Program-made: the position numbers and the translations under genes | Notes under the pieces: model-generated | Databases searched by the model: none | What the model saw: the letters and a program-made list of their open reading frames with translations, nothing else | Told to the model about the DNA's origin: nothing | Shown here: positions 22,621 through 35,427 of the stretch, piece by piece | How the letters are laid out: each line of letters begins with the position of its first letter | Position numbering within the stretch: the stretch's first letter is position 1 | DNA from: Rhabdornis inornatus | Lineage: Eukaryota; Chordata; Aves; Passeriformes; Rhabdornithidae | Assembly: GCA_013397075.1 (NCBI GenBank) | Contig: VWZS01004822.1 | Coordinates: 105,908-169,907, forward strand | Direction of reading: 5' to 3' | Length of the DNA: 64,000 nt

Positions 22621-25600
22621 TATTATTCACTAAGATGCTCAACTAAATATACACAGTCAGGGCGTGTTTCTCTAAATACTACTTTTCAATATAGGTTCAT
22701 ACAATTTTTCTGTGATAATAATGAATTCACATTGACACTGGCAAATCCTGCCAAGCATCTTTGTAATTTTCTCAGGCCTTACAGAAGTTCTATACAGCCC
22801 AGAATCAAAAAACTTTTCAACCACTAAATAATGAAAACATAACTACTCAGTGAATGTAAATAAGGATATTCCTGCAAAAAGACACGCATATGAATGTCTT
22901 TGATTCCACACATGCTGAAGCAGTTAAATATTTTCAGATTATAAAGCACTCCAAAAATATATTCTGACTCTCGTACATGGGTAAACAGACATGAACCAAC
23001 CCATTTTTGTCACCTTTATATTTTAGGTTGCCCGTTTTTCCTATGTGTTTTACTTCAGATTTTGGTAGTGTCTCTTTTATATTGTTATTATTTCTATCAC
23101 ATTTGTCTTTTCAGAAGAAATTTTAATCAGAAAGGAAAAGGTTTTAAATGTTTATTTTTATAATAGCAATGTAACTATTTAAATGACACAAATATTTATT
23201 CTTTGAAATTTACATGAAAATTGTACTGGAGAAATAATAAAATTTCTTTCTTACATCTACCAAGTAGTATGTGATTGCAAAGTAATTTCTTATTTCTGCA
23301 TTTTGTAAACTAGTTTACTAAGATTTCCCCACCTACCCTTTTCTTTAATTAAAATATCTGCAATAAAATCTTACATTTACAGATCCATTGAAAATATTTG
23401 GGCCGTATATATATGCAAACTAAAATCTGCAGCCACTGATAGCATTTCATATTTATAAAACTCCTTACTGCTAAGAATGGCTGTAAGTCCTTGCAAGCTA
23501 TACATAAACCAATGCATCATCAGTGACATTCAACCACCTCCAAACAGCCTGGGCATTAGCTGATGCATAGAAAAATATGCACAGTTGGAGACATGAGAGA
23601 GTTATGGCCAAGGACTGTGGGACAACACAGTGAGTGGTCTCATTAAACACTATGGGCCCTTTGGCATCTGGAAAGGATTTGTTTGTCAAGGCCTGACAAT
23701 GCACCACACTGTATTAGTTCCCAAGATCAATGGCAGTGTCTGTTCACAATTTCAGCAGTGCTGATTGAGACATTCTGTGAAAGCAGTATGGCTCGCAAGA
23801 CGTAGAGACAAGTGAACCATAGATTAATTGAGTAAGGGTGAAAAACGTGCTGATATATGTGTCAATTTAAATGGATCAATCTGTCAGGCTCTGGAGACAA
23901 AGAGAAAGCTTCAGTCATTGCTGGTGTTATAGAACAAATAGTAGATGATCACTTCTATGCCATGAGAAATTCTAGAGCCAGTGCTGACAAAAAATGTGGA
24001 GAGATCGTGAAAAATTATTTTCTACAGCTGTATTTGAAAGGAGGTTAAAAACAGATAAATTGGGATATCATAAACATTCAAACCTTTCAAAATCAAGACA
24101 CCAATTTAAATGCCTAAGTAGCAGCATTTAGACTAAAATTTTTCTCAAAAGCATTAGTATTTGTAAGAAATATGTCTCTGTGCAGGCCACCAACAAACAT
24201 GCTCATGTTACTTAAAGGATAAGGTGCATTACAGTTATGGAGGTTGCACTAAATTTTGTTTTGCTACACAAAATGTGACTGGAATTTGCCTTGGAATGCT
24301 CTCCAACAGCATTTACAGAACATTGTAGGAGTTGCTCCTGACTTGATCAGCATTCAAAATGTACTTAATTGGTGAATCTTGTTCTACACTGTCCACCTCT
24401 GTTCCCTGTACAAACATTTTCAAGACATTCATCAGAAGGAGTAACTCTAATCTCTTTGAGGAACACAATTCCATCAAATCTAGCGAAGCAAACAGGAAGA
24501 TCTGATGCTCCTGGGAGTGGTAAGCTACGCTTCTGCTCCATCTCTATTCCTCATATTTCATGGTATGCTTCCACCACTTACTTTGTGCTTATATCTGTGC
24601 CCTTATAAAAACTGTCTGAAAGGAAATTTAATTCATTAAGATGATAGACAGTTAAGTGATCCACAAAAAGGAAAAAAAAAGAGGCTATTGCCAACTAAGT
24701 GAGTTATCCACTCTAAATACTCAAAGTGTTTGGTAAATAGCAAAAAGGAAAGACTCATCACCATAGGATGCAGAGGGGAAGAAAGAATTGTGAGATGGAT
24801 TCAGCAAAGCAATGTCCTCAAAGATATTTTAGCACAAAGTGGAAAGGCAACTGAGATCCAGAAAACTCTAGACTCTTACAATGAAGAGGTAGGATTGCAT
24901 GATCAGGAGCAGGAAATAAAAAAACCAAAGAGGTAGGGAAAGACAATGGAAACAAGCTGGCAGAAAGACAAGCATACTTCAGAAACTGCAAAATCACAGA
25001 ATGCCTCACAAATAAACCAAGACCATTCTGTCCACCTCCACACTAGCCAGGCACAAGTCAGCTTCACTACAAAAGTTTTCCTCATTTTTTCAAAAGTTTC
25101 ATGATTTTTTCTTCCCCACCAGGATTTTCAGCTCCAGCACAGCATAGCTGCAAATGATACAGCTTTCCTTTAAGAGCTGGCTTGCATCACGCAGCTTGAA
25201 ATACAATCAGAAAACTCTTAGCCATCTTAGAAACACAATGCTAGGTACACTTTTGAATACCTCTGGCAAAGACTTTTAACATTCAGAGGATATTAAGCAG
25301 GAAAAATGCCTGTGTTATCCAATGGATAAAGCTGAAAAAAATATGGACTGAAAAATCTTTTCTTCATCAGACTTAGATGTCTGCACATAGTGAAGCCAAT
25401 TAATTCACTGTCACACCATTTTTATTGGAGACTGAAGACTTTAAAAAAAATACAAAGGGAAAACAAAAGCACCAGTATCATTGGAATAGTTTCCTCCTCT
25501 CCTTGTTTTCCAGTTTAATCATCTTTTGTGTTTTCTGCTGAAGCCAGTGCTATCCATACTGCTAGTACAGTTACAGGACTAGGCCCTTTAGACAGCTTGA

Positions 25601-28600
25601 TATCAGCTATTACAAAATAGTGAAAACTTAAGTACATTAAGTCCTTCTACTGTTGGTGTATAGAACTGTTCCCACTAAGGCCATGATCTTTAAATACCTG
25701 TTTTCTATCCACAGTAATTTCAGTTTTATAGAGAAAACATATGCATTTAAGTATTTTGTATTAAGATGTACTAAAGATACACATTTCTTTTATTCCTAAT
25801 TTTCTCCTTTGATATATTTCTACCTTTATGAAAATAACCCTTTGTATTATTCTATTCTTCCAGCTCATTGATCCTAGCTCAGAAACACTTGTACTTTTAG
25901 AAGTCAGTGATTCACACAAAGTTAACCTGAGCAGGGTCAGGCCTGTGCTGTGCTGCTTGTCCAGCACAGCTTTGGCCTCTGTGATGGTGCACAGTCCTTG
26001 GCTGCAGGACAAACTTGGCCAGCTTATTTTACACAAGGAGCCTGAAGGCACTTGGAACCTGCAATTATACTGCCTGCATGGCCTTGCCTTTATCTAAGTG
26101 TGCAGCAGGAAGTTCTATGAGAGCCCCCTTTAGAAACAGAATTGTTTTCTTTTGAGGATATTACTCAAGATATCTCAGATGACTAAAAGGATCTGTTTCT
26201 TTCCATGGACAGCACCTGCTCTTCAAACCACTGTGGGAAAACTCCATTTAGGCTCCAAATGATGCTGCATCAAAGTGGGGTGCCCAGCATCTGAAGAGAT
26301 GAAACACTTTCTATCTGTATTTCTCTTCTCATTCTTTCTTATTAAAGCAGTTCTCTCATTAAGCCATTTGTCATTAGGCTTTCCTTACTGAGACACAGAA
26401 AGAGTCCTGCACCAGCCCTCTTCCTTGCTCACTTTCAGCACCACCACTGCCACTATCCCCTGCTGTGGTGCACTCACCTTGTGGCCCTTCTCTGGAGTTT
26501 TAAACCTACAACATTTTACAAGCAGTTTAAAAGTGAGGAAAAGAAGTGAGGAAGAAAGGCTTCTAGAGGTGGCAGAATAGAGGTGGTTTCTCCCAGAAAG
26601 TGCCAGTTATAAAGAGAGACATAACCCCCCTAATAATATTCTCATAACTGAGTTTTTATCTCTGTCATCCAAGGAAGTTTGTAGAAACATTGCAGATTGT
26701 AAACTTTGTGTTGTCTCTACTTGTTAGTATTAGGCAACTATATATAGTCAAAAACTGTGACGATAGTGACAGCTTGACGTCTGGAAATTGTCTTACTGTG
26801 GAACATTTCAGCATGTTTTTTGAGACAGTACAAACACACTGCAAAATTATGATTGTCAGTATTTTGTCAGGTCAGAAGACATATTTAAGTGCCCAGAATA
26901 ATTCACAGAAACAAAAGATGTTAGCATTTTCTCAGGTTACAAACTTTACAAGTTAGCTTTCATTTAGTGACGAGCGTCATCTATTCTTCAACTGACTTGC
27001 TAGAAATCTTTAATAATAAAATGCCACAAGATTTCAAAGATTTAGCTTAGCGACAACGCATGTTATTTAAAAAACTTCTGCAACAACTTTTTTTTTTGTG
27101 CATATATGTGTTTAACAGTAAGGAAGTTACAGATCCATGTGATGGAAGCTTTTAGAAGACTGATAAATCATATCAGTTTTACATTTACAAGAGAAAATTA
27201 CTTTATTAATTAATTATCAACACACTTCATCCTAATGTTTGTTTCTTATACATTGTCAACACTTTCTGTACAAAACTGTTTGTCTTTGACACCTAGAATA
27301 TAAATTAGTTTTGAGGATACAAAGACCACAGAGCTGATGCTGTGTAGTTAGCAATGACAGATGCTGTCTTGGGTGGCCTCAGCTGCAGAAGTCGAGATGA
27401 TCGAACTTGAGAGCTTTTCAGCAAAAGAAGTTTGAACTGAAACAGGCTTTTCTTCTTTTTTTTCATTCTCATGCACAATGTTTTTGTGCTGCTTTCCTAC
27501 CCTTCTCCCAGACAGGCTTCCAATGCAGCTTGTTTGTAGTTTTGCCAACCACTCTTATTTTTATATTCAGCAAAATATTCTTCCCATTTCACTTGTGTTT
27601 ATCTTGTTTTCTATTCACTGAATTTTTAAATTGTTTACTGCACTTCACTCATGTTCAGATGCAGGAACTTAATTTATTCTTTTCCCCTTTCAAGGCCATG
27701 TTGCTAATATTTATGTAAAATTGACATGCTTATATCATTGTAACAGATAGTACAAGCCCTAAGCTTTGTTCTCCATTTTATTTATTTGGAATAAATTGAG
27801 AATTGGAATTCCAGTTTGTGAAGAGGCAAAAAATTCCTATGAACATATCCTCCCTTACATGTACAGTAGGGCACAGGCACTATTAACCTGTCTTTTTCCT
27901 GTTTTATAGCCCAGTTGAGTTCATCAATAGCTAAACAATTCTATTCTGAGCAGTAATCAAGTAACAGTTCTTCCCTGACTATACTGTTGTACCCCTAATA
28001 CCAAACACTAATGCTTTATGCAAGCGCCTCGGAAGTATAGATGTTTTTTCATTCTGTAAAAGTTTGAGTTTCACTGAAAGGCTGAGCATTCAAAACTTAA
28101 CCACGAGCTGTGAGGACAAAGATTTGTACCACTGGCACAGTATAGCCAATTTGGTATATTTGTTCTTGTGATTACAAAAAGGAGATTTGTATTCTAATAA
28201 GCCATAAGTTCTTTAAACTGAAAAACCATCTTAGCTTTCTGGAGAGGATGATGGTTAAGTTCTAAGCAGAAATACACACTGAGGTGAGAAGTGGAGTTGT
28301 AGAATGGGAAGAGTAAGAAGAACAACTTGTCTTCTTTCCAAAGAGGCTCTAAGTAGAAAACCTGAGTCGATTTTCCCTAAGCATTAGGTCATTGTGAATT
28401 AATGATGAAGAAAATCAGAACAGTACTTTTGCTCCCTCCCCTGTTCAGTCAGTAGAGAGAAATTAAACTCTTATCAAATGCATGAAGAGTGAATACCTAA
28501 GCTTACTAAATGTAATGTTAGTTTAAATAAATTCACATAATTTGTCAGAATCAAGAGTGAACTTAATTTCATTTGTACTGAATTCAAACAATCATTTCTC

Positions 28601-29563
28601 CAGAGCACCAAAAAGACCAAACTAAACGACAAGGAAGTTTGTTAAAAGACAAAAATATTGCTTAAGACTGTACAAGTTCACTCACATATAGATGTGCCCC
28701 TGATAACACAGACATTCCTTTTAAGGCTCTTACTTTAAAATATCTTCATAGAAGAAGACCATCTCAGAAAGCGGAGTGTTGCATTTGTCACAGAAACAAA
28801 TGAAAACAAACACTGGAGACACACTTGTTCTGATATTTTTGAAACAGGAGTACAGATTCAAATAGGATAACAGAAAACAAAAGAAGAAACAAAATCTGAA
28901 AGTTCTTCTTGGAAGCCAAGTAATTCGATTTCAGGCAGATTCCATGGAGAATGTGCTGCAGAGGTATCTGTCTCCAGGAACGTCTGAGGAGTGCATTCTC
29001 CTCCAAGGACCTGTCATTTCATAGCCTAAACAACTAAGAAATTGACCACCAAGTCTGTGAATGAATGTGAGGCCCAACATAGGGAGTGGAAAGTACAAAA
29101 TATTCAATAATAATAATATTCAGACACCTGCATCTGGCAAGAGAAGGTATTCCTGAACAACAGAACTGATGACAGAGCAAATCCAAAGATGCTAAGTAGG
29201 ATTTTATAATCATGGTTTTAATCAAGATCTTTCCTTATTTCAAAATTAGTTTTAGAATTCTCAGTTTAATAGTAGCACACCAAAATAGAATTAAAAAAAA
29301 AAAAAATGTATTATTTCAATCATACCTACTGGAAAAGCACTGATAAAACACTCCAAACAGTGATTTCGAGATATTTCTAATTTTACATTATTTTAATGCT
29401 CAGTATTCATGCAGTAGAGAGACACCAATAACTATCAAAGCTTATGTTAGCCCAATTATATTAAAAAAAAAAATCCCTTTCACTGTTAACCTTTGTTTTT
29501 ATACTACTGAGAATATCAAACAGGAAATATTACTGCTGTCAATTCAATTGTTTGGTACATAGA

Positions 29564-29591
29564 ATGTACCTTTCCAGATGTACCTTTCCAG
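29564..29591. repeat. 14-bp perfect tandem duplication
   Basis: ATGTACCTTTCCAG is present twice, head to tail, at 29564-29577 and 29578-29591. Confidence 0.95.
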
Positions 29592-30210
29592 AGATCAGAC
29601 TGTAATCTTGTCTGAAACAGCCTTTTTGTGCAGATATTAACTCCTGCACTAAAGAACAAGAATCTTTTTTGAAAAGTAATATTTTTTTTTTTTTTTTGGT
29701 GGTGTGAGATATTAACTGAGTTTAAGAGAAGAACAGTGTTTTGTTTGCATGTTTTTGTGCTCTGCTAATGACAAGCAAATCTTATTCTTTTGTCCAGGTA
29801 AAAGCAACAGTGTGTGAAAGGTCTGTATCATGGAATTACCTTCACTTTTGCTCTTGGGTGCACTGTTGCAAAGCACAGTGTTAGTTATAAGGTGTCAGTG
29901 AGGCTGCAGCTTGGTATAAATATGTCTTTTCATTACTTGTCATTAAATCATGTAAACCAGGGAGATGAACAGAAGAAGTAAAAAGGTTTTTTACTCAGAT
30001 AAAACTGAATACATTACTTAAGTAGTGCAATGAAGCATGTATTTTATTTCTTTGATCTAGACATTAGAAGCATGATTATTAAAGTGTCTGGCAGGAACTT
30101 AAGTTAACAATTGAAATCATTGCTATCTCTACAATGTCAGTGGATATAAAAAAATCTGTCTTAAATATATTTGTAAAAGCTATATACTCAGACAATTTCT
30201 AAACCAAAGA

Positions 30211-30760
30211 TGATGGTGCTATCCACAGATGGCAACTAAGCACCACCCAGCCATTTGCATTCTTTCCCCTGTTGGTGTGGGGAAAAAAAATCTAAAGGGT
30301 AAAACATAGTAAACTTGTGGGTTGAGATAAAGACAGTTTAATAGGGAAAGCAAAAGCCACGCACAGAAGCAAAGCAAAATAAGGAATTAATTCACTGCTT
30401 CCCATGGGCAGGCAGGTGTTCAGCCATTCCCAGGAAAGTAGGGCTCCATCATGCATAACAGTTACTTTAGAAGGCAAAACCCATCACTTCAAATGTCCCC
30501 ATCTTCTGCCTTCTCTCCACAGCTTTTATTGTTCTGGAATATCCCTTTGGTCAGTCGAAATCAGCTGTCCCAGCTGTGTCCCATCTCAACTCTTTGTGTA
30601 TTGATGGTGTGAGAAGCAGAATAGGCCTTGAGTTTTTGTAAACAGTGCTCATTAACAGTGAAAACATCACTGTAGTAATCAACATGCTCTTAATCACAAA
30701 TCCAAGACTCAGTCCCAGAGTGTAAAGAAAATTAACTCTACCCCAGCCAAAACCAGAACA
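30211..30760 (-). mobile_element. Solo LTR of a second avian ERV family
   Basis: Read on the minus strand, the element starts TGTTCTGGTTTTGGCTGGGG and continues with TAGAGTTAATTTTC. It then has a CAGCTGATTTCGACTGACC-like segment and AAAGGGATATTCC. Next come ATTAAA (minus strand of 30337-30342, the family's polyadenylation signal) with TTATCTCAACCCACAAGTTT after it, and the end GGTGCTTAGTTGCC...GCACCATCA. This is the order of a widespread bird ERV LTR that I recognise. It begins TG and ends CA as LTRs do. No internal retroviral sequence adjoins it. A related plus-strand copy lies at 51965-52460. Confidence 0.85.
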
Positions 30761-30979
30761 GGTCAAGAAAAGAAAGCTTACCAGAAGATGTATGGAAAAC
30801 CAGTGTTGGGAAGAAAGGGGTAAAACTGGAAGATTAGTGAGGAGGAGGGAATAGTTTCACTCAATTGACCTTGCAGCTGAGAATACTAAAAAATTTTGGT
30901 GTGGGAAAACTCTATACCCAATGTTGTTCATCCTCTGCCTGCTTTGAGAAGTTGAATTCCTGTGGAGAGATAACACACT

Positions 30980-31215
30980 CACAGACACGCACATAGCCTT
31001 ATGTTAGAGTGAGGCAGGCAGTGATGTCCCCTGCTTCCACCACCACCCCTGCCACTTTTGATAGGATGAACTGAGCCTAACGGAGCCTGTGTCCCTGTGT
31101 GTTTCTGCTGCCTGGTGTTGACAGCAAGGTAATGAAATAAATCTACTTTTTGCATTTTGGCTGCGGTCTGATGGTTGCCCTTGGTTACCTGCATGTGTTG
31201 ATACACACAACCAGA
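30980..31215 (+). mobile_element. Possible LTR 3' end
   Basis: A GC-richer segment carries AATAAA at 31136-31141. A T/G-rich stretch follows (TTTTTGCATTTTGGCTGCGG, 31147-31166). The segment ends in CATGTGTTGATACACACAAC near 31212. A poly-A signal followed by GT-rich sequence and a near-terminal CA suggests an LTR R-U5 region. The 5' limit is not visible, and it could instead be chance. Confidence 0.3.
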
Positions 31216-34200
31216 TAAATTCTTCCTCCAATTTTAATCAGCACTTTAATGCTAAAATTAAAATGCCATAAAAGACAATCTTACAAATAAGCAAGCATTT
31301 ACCCTTCCTATTTTACCACTTGGTAGAAGGATCACAGAGGACGGATAGTATTCAGGGTGAAACATCTGCATAATACAGAAACGTCTACACTACTTTTCAT
31401 CTGTTGTTGATTTAAATTTAAACTCTACATAAAGGATATCTATATTTCAAAGGTAAACATATCAATAGCATTACCAAATTCTAAGTGGAAAGAATTTTGC
31501 AGTCTTCTAGTTAAACATATGTGTGCATCTTGGTCACAGTTTGTCCTGGTAACAACCACTATTCCATTAGATAAATCCAAACTTGACTGAAAGTTATGAT
31601 CCCAAAAACTTACTTACAGGAAAATATGCTATCTTTCTCTTAGCTTTCAAGGATTTAATTCTTTATTCCATTAGCACAAGCCCATTAGTCCTATCTGGAT
31701 TTTGCTTCAGCCAATTAGCTTTCATCATTAGCCCAAACTGTGATTTAATCAGATGAAACCAACTGTTCAGATTGAACACAAGCAGGGTGTTTTGGGCCAT
31801 AATCACAAATTCCAAGCAATGACAGTGAACAGAGCCTGTGAGAACTGTTCAGGAAAACACCCATCCCTGCGGCTCAGCACTCTGCTATTATTGCCTCTAC
31901 TACACTTACTTTGACCAAAGAGAAGTCTTCTGGAACTCTGGCTCCAAATTTAAACCTTTTATCCAGTCAAGAAATATTATCATATTTCTGGACTGAGTTA
32001 CAATTCAGGTCACATCAGAAATGGGCTTAGAACTGAGACCATGATTATGAGCAGAATATGGTGTCAAGACATACATGGTAGAAGGTGTGTTTGTTATAAA
32101 TTCTCATTGAGCTGAACAAAGACAGTAGTACTTACGTCAGGGAACACTTAGGCTTTCTTGCATAGTTCCTTGATTCCAGCAGTCAGCCCACTATTTAGTC
32201 TTAAAAATGTTGGCTTAACAAGTTCTTATCTTTTACAACACCCTTTGACAAGCTCCCAATCCTCACAGCAAACTTCAGTACAGAGTATAGGGTAAGAATA
32301 TGACAGCTGCACTTCGCCAAGACAGAGCAAGGGAGGAAAAGAAATAAAGACGGAAAAGAGAGAAAGAGAAGAAAGAAGATCACCAGTCCTTAGATAATGC
32401 ATTGATCCTGCTGCATAGATGGTCCAGATTTGTGGTCAACAGGTGTGGGGGGAGGAAGGAGAGAGAAAGGGACCAATCCACTTCCTTTTCTAGTTTATCT
32501 GGTGCACATCTCTTATGTAAAATAGGCTTTTCACACCATTTGAATGACATGTTGTTTGCTTATACAGAGACAGCCCTTTAGAGCCCTCCAGGAACTGAGT
32601 CAGAGTGGGGAGGGAGTTGATGCAGGCACACTGAGCACAATCCTCAAGTCAGAAAAGGAAGTTGGCTCAGAACAGGGCTGCCCCATCTCCACAGGACCCT
32701 CTCTTCCATAATGCTTTCCTGTCTCAACAGGCAGAACATTTGAGACAAAACCTGTTTACATACTTATGCTTGATCCTCCACATAGGGACTGAGGTGTAAC
32801 TTTATCAGTGATTTATCACTTTTTAGGGGATAAAGTCCTGTGGAAATATTTTCATGATTTGGACAATTCTATCGACAACACTATGCCAATGTGGCTCCAT
32901 AAAATGGACAAACCGATACAACTGTTCAGTGCGTAAGATCATAGTGTGATTGCAAGTGCACTGTATAAAAGAAAATGGAAATGACAAAGAAAGAAGAGAA
33001 GCTAGAAAATAAAGAATGCCTGGTAAACAATGGAAAGCACAAATTCACAGAAAGCACAAAAACTTGGTGTGGCTATGCTGCAATTAAGGATAAACAAAAT
33101 ATGGTTGAACTACAGAAATTACAGGAAACTTACAAAAATGCATGACTTTCATGTACCTTTACTTTGCTTTTCTGATGGCTTTTTCCCTTTCAGTTAGATT
33201 TTTATGGAGTAGTTTCTTGTATTCCCAGCATGGGGCAGCAAAAGTCAGAGAACTGAACCTAGTCTCTCAATGAAAACTTCAGCAGAAAAGTGTGTTTTAA
33301 GTACATCCTGCCTACAACACAAGCCTCCAGAGTTTCCTGTGTACCAGGGACCTGTTACAGAAGAAGCAGTTGAGAATTGTACACAAAATTTAAGAAACTG
33401 AAATATTTACTGTGAAAATGTTGTTACATTTAATTCTCTTCTGCTATATATGTCATTGAAAGATATTTTTTAATCATTACTTAGTTCAACTTTTAGTGTA
33501 TTAGATTTTAGTAATACTTTCTCCCCCATGAAAACTCTTACGTGTATTCAGAATTGTTGTCTCCTTCCTATAGCCATGCACTATTAGTAGAAAAAAGCAT
33601 TTTATTAATTTGTGCAGTGAATAAAACAATTATTTTAATTCCTGTGATAGTTTTCCGTAACACCACTTCTATTCCTTAAGTGATTACAGTAACTTAGATA
33701 TTGAGTTATTTGAATGGAGGGGGAAAATAGATGGGAATGAAAGGAAACGTTTATAGAATTTTATCCCACTCACAGAATAAATCACTGTGTTTCAGGAGAG
33801 AAAAAGAAGAAAATAAGGGATAAGGCATAGCATTGCACAAGCAGTCTAGAAAACAGGTGTATTCAATGAAAAATCTGTCTTATTTGTATATCTATTTCAT
33901 GTGTTTCAACTTGCATAAATCTTCTAAAGGGAGATGTGTCCTACAACTGAATTTGAGAAAACAGCAGAAATCTGCTATTAAAAAAAAGCTAGAGCCCATA
34001 TCCTTTTACAGAGGAGGCAATGTGAAAGACACGAAAGGAAAAGCTATTCCTGTCAGGGAGCAGGTTTGTTGAAATGAAATGGCATCTGGAAAAAAGTAAT
34101 TATTGAGAATATGATCGTAAGGAAAATTTTCATTTCCCATCTTAGGTTTGTCAAATGTCTTAAACAAGGAAATGTTGAACATATAAGAACAATGAAAGAG

Positions 34201-35352
34201 GAAATGTAATGTTGGGTACCAAATATATTTGTTTAAGTACAAAGTTTGTCTCAGATTACTGTAAATTAATGATTTTTTTGCTCCTTCAAGTGATATGCAT
34301 TTAAACACTGAGAAAAAACAATATTCTGATAAGCAGGGATCTGTCTGATGTAGCTTGGGGCATTCTACTAGGTCCAGACCTTGTCTCAAATACTGATATA
34401 TACCTGTAGTGCGTTGATAGTAGCAAAAATGCAAACTTTTTCAACAAAATCCTTTTCTTTTTTTTTTTTTTGTTTGTTTGGTTGGTTGGTTTTCTTTCCT
34501 ATGAACTATTTTAATGGACACAAAACAAAGCTATCAGTTCTAGTTGAGGTGCACACACACAGTATGCTTAAATACCTCCCACTGACATTGAAATGCAGTC
34601 AATTAATGTATCTGCTTACAGAGATGTCTTCCTATTCACAGTTAAATTATAAAAATTTAAACAAAGAAAATAATATTGTGTCTTAAGAAATCTGGCTAAA
34701 AAAAACAGCATTGTTTTAGTACAGACAACTTCAACAGACAGGCTGTGACAATTAATTTTGGGCATTTGCTAACAACTATCACGCTTGCCTGAGAAAACTA
34801 CAAATGCCTGCCTTGGAAAGGATGATTTCTGCTTATGTCATGTGTGTTTTCTGACTAGGCATATGCCAATATTGGTCAAGTAAGCCTCCTCCCATAAACT
34901 CATGCAGACAATTCATCGAGTGTATCAACCCCTAATGTTATTCTCTGAAGGTATATATTAACAAAATAAATGAAAAAATGCACTTCATTAGCATTTCTGT
35001 GAGAAGCATTGAATACCTGAGTACAGTCACAGCCATGTTTCTGTTTAAAAAACATTATAATAAAATATTTTTAGCATTATTATAACATACAATCTCCAAA
35101 ATTTCTACACTTTGCGCTACAGCTATTGCAAAGCACGAAAATGCTATAATGAGGTAGTGAACTGCAATATGTAAATTACTGCAACTGTAGAACAAAAGTA
35201 AAACTCTAGAATTTGACTATACAAAGATCCTGTACCAAGATACAATGGCTATAAAATGAAAAACTAATGAGGAGAAATACATGTGGTCTGTCAAAGAACT
35301 GATGATACAAAATATCTTTCTATGCACTGAAAAATACTTAAAGAGTATTTAG

Positions 35353-35427
35353 AGAAATAAATAAAATAAATAAATAAGTAAACCAAAGAGAAAATAAATA
35401 AATAAAAGGAAACAATAAATAAAACAA
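35353..35427. repeat. (AAAT)n-rich tract
   Basis: Repeated AAAT/AATA units with interruptions, for example ATAAATAAATAAG and AAATAAATAAATAAAAGG. Confidence 0.85.

Larger units (their letters stand above)
22202..30210. other. AT-rich non-coding DNA
   Basis: About 8 kb with no recognised gene or transposon. Small frames with slightly more protein-like composition occur at 23857-24048 (63 codons), 24730-24936 (68 codons, followed in frame by a GAAGAGGTAGG donor-like site) and 25828-26097 (89 codons), but none shows a known motif or paired splice sites. Overlapping hairpin-forming segments at 22582-22620 and a 14-bp tandem duplication at 29564-29591 are listed separately. Confidence 0.5.

Noticed and set aside
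23640..24050. Possible retroviral or Gypsy-type reverse transcriptase remnant (VPKINGSV and ICVNLNGSIC in one frame)
   Set aside because: The two short matches are too far apart for the usual spacing, stops intervene, and the following sequence does not continue the domain.
26480..26515. Minus-strand splice-donor-like AAGGGCCACAAGGTGAGTG, also similar to a CR1 word
   Set aside because: There is no open exon or paired acceptor on that strand, and no adjoining CR1 sequence in order, so neither reading is supported.
34006..34434. 142-codon minus-strand open frame
   Set aside because: It is in AT-rich DNA with no motif, no splice sites or promoter context, and no recognisable family. Among this many frames one of this length can occur by chance.
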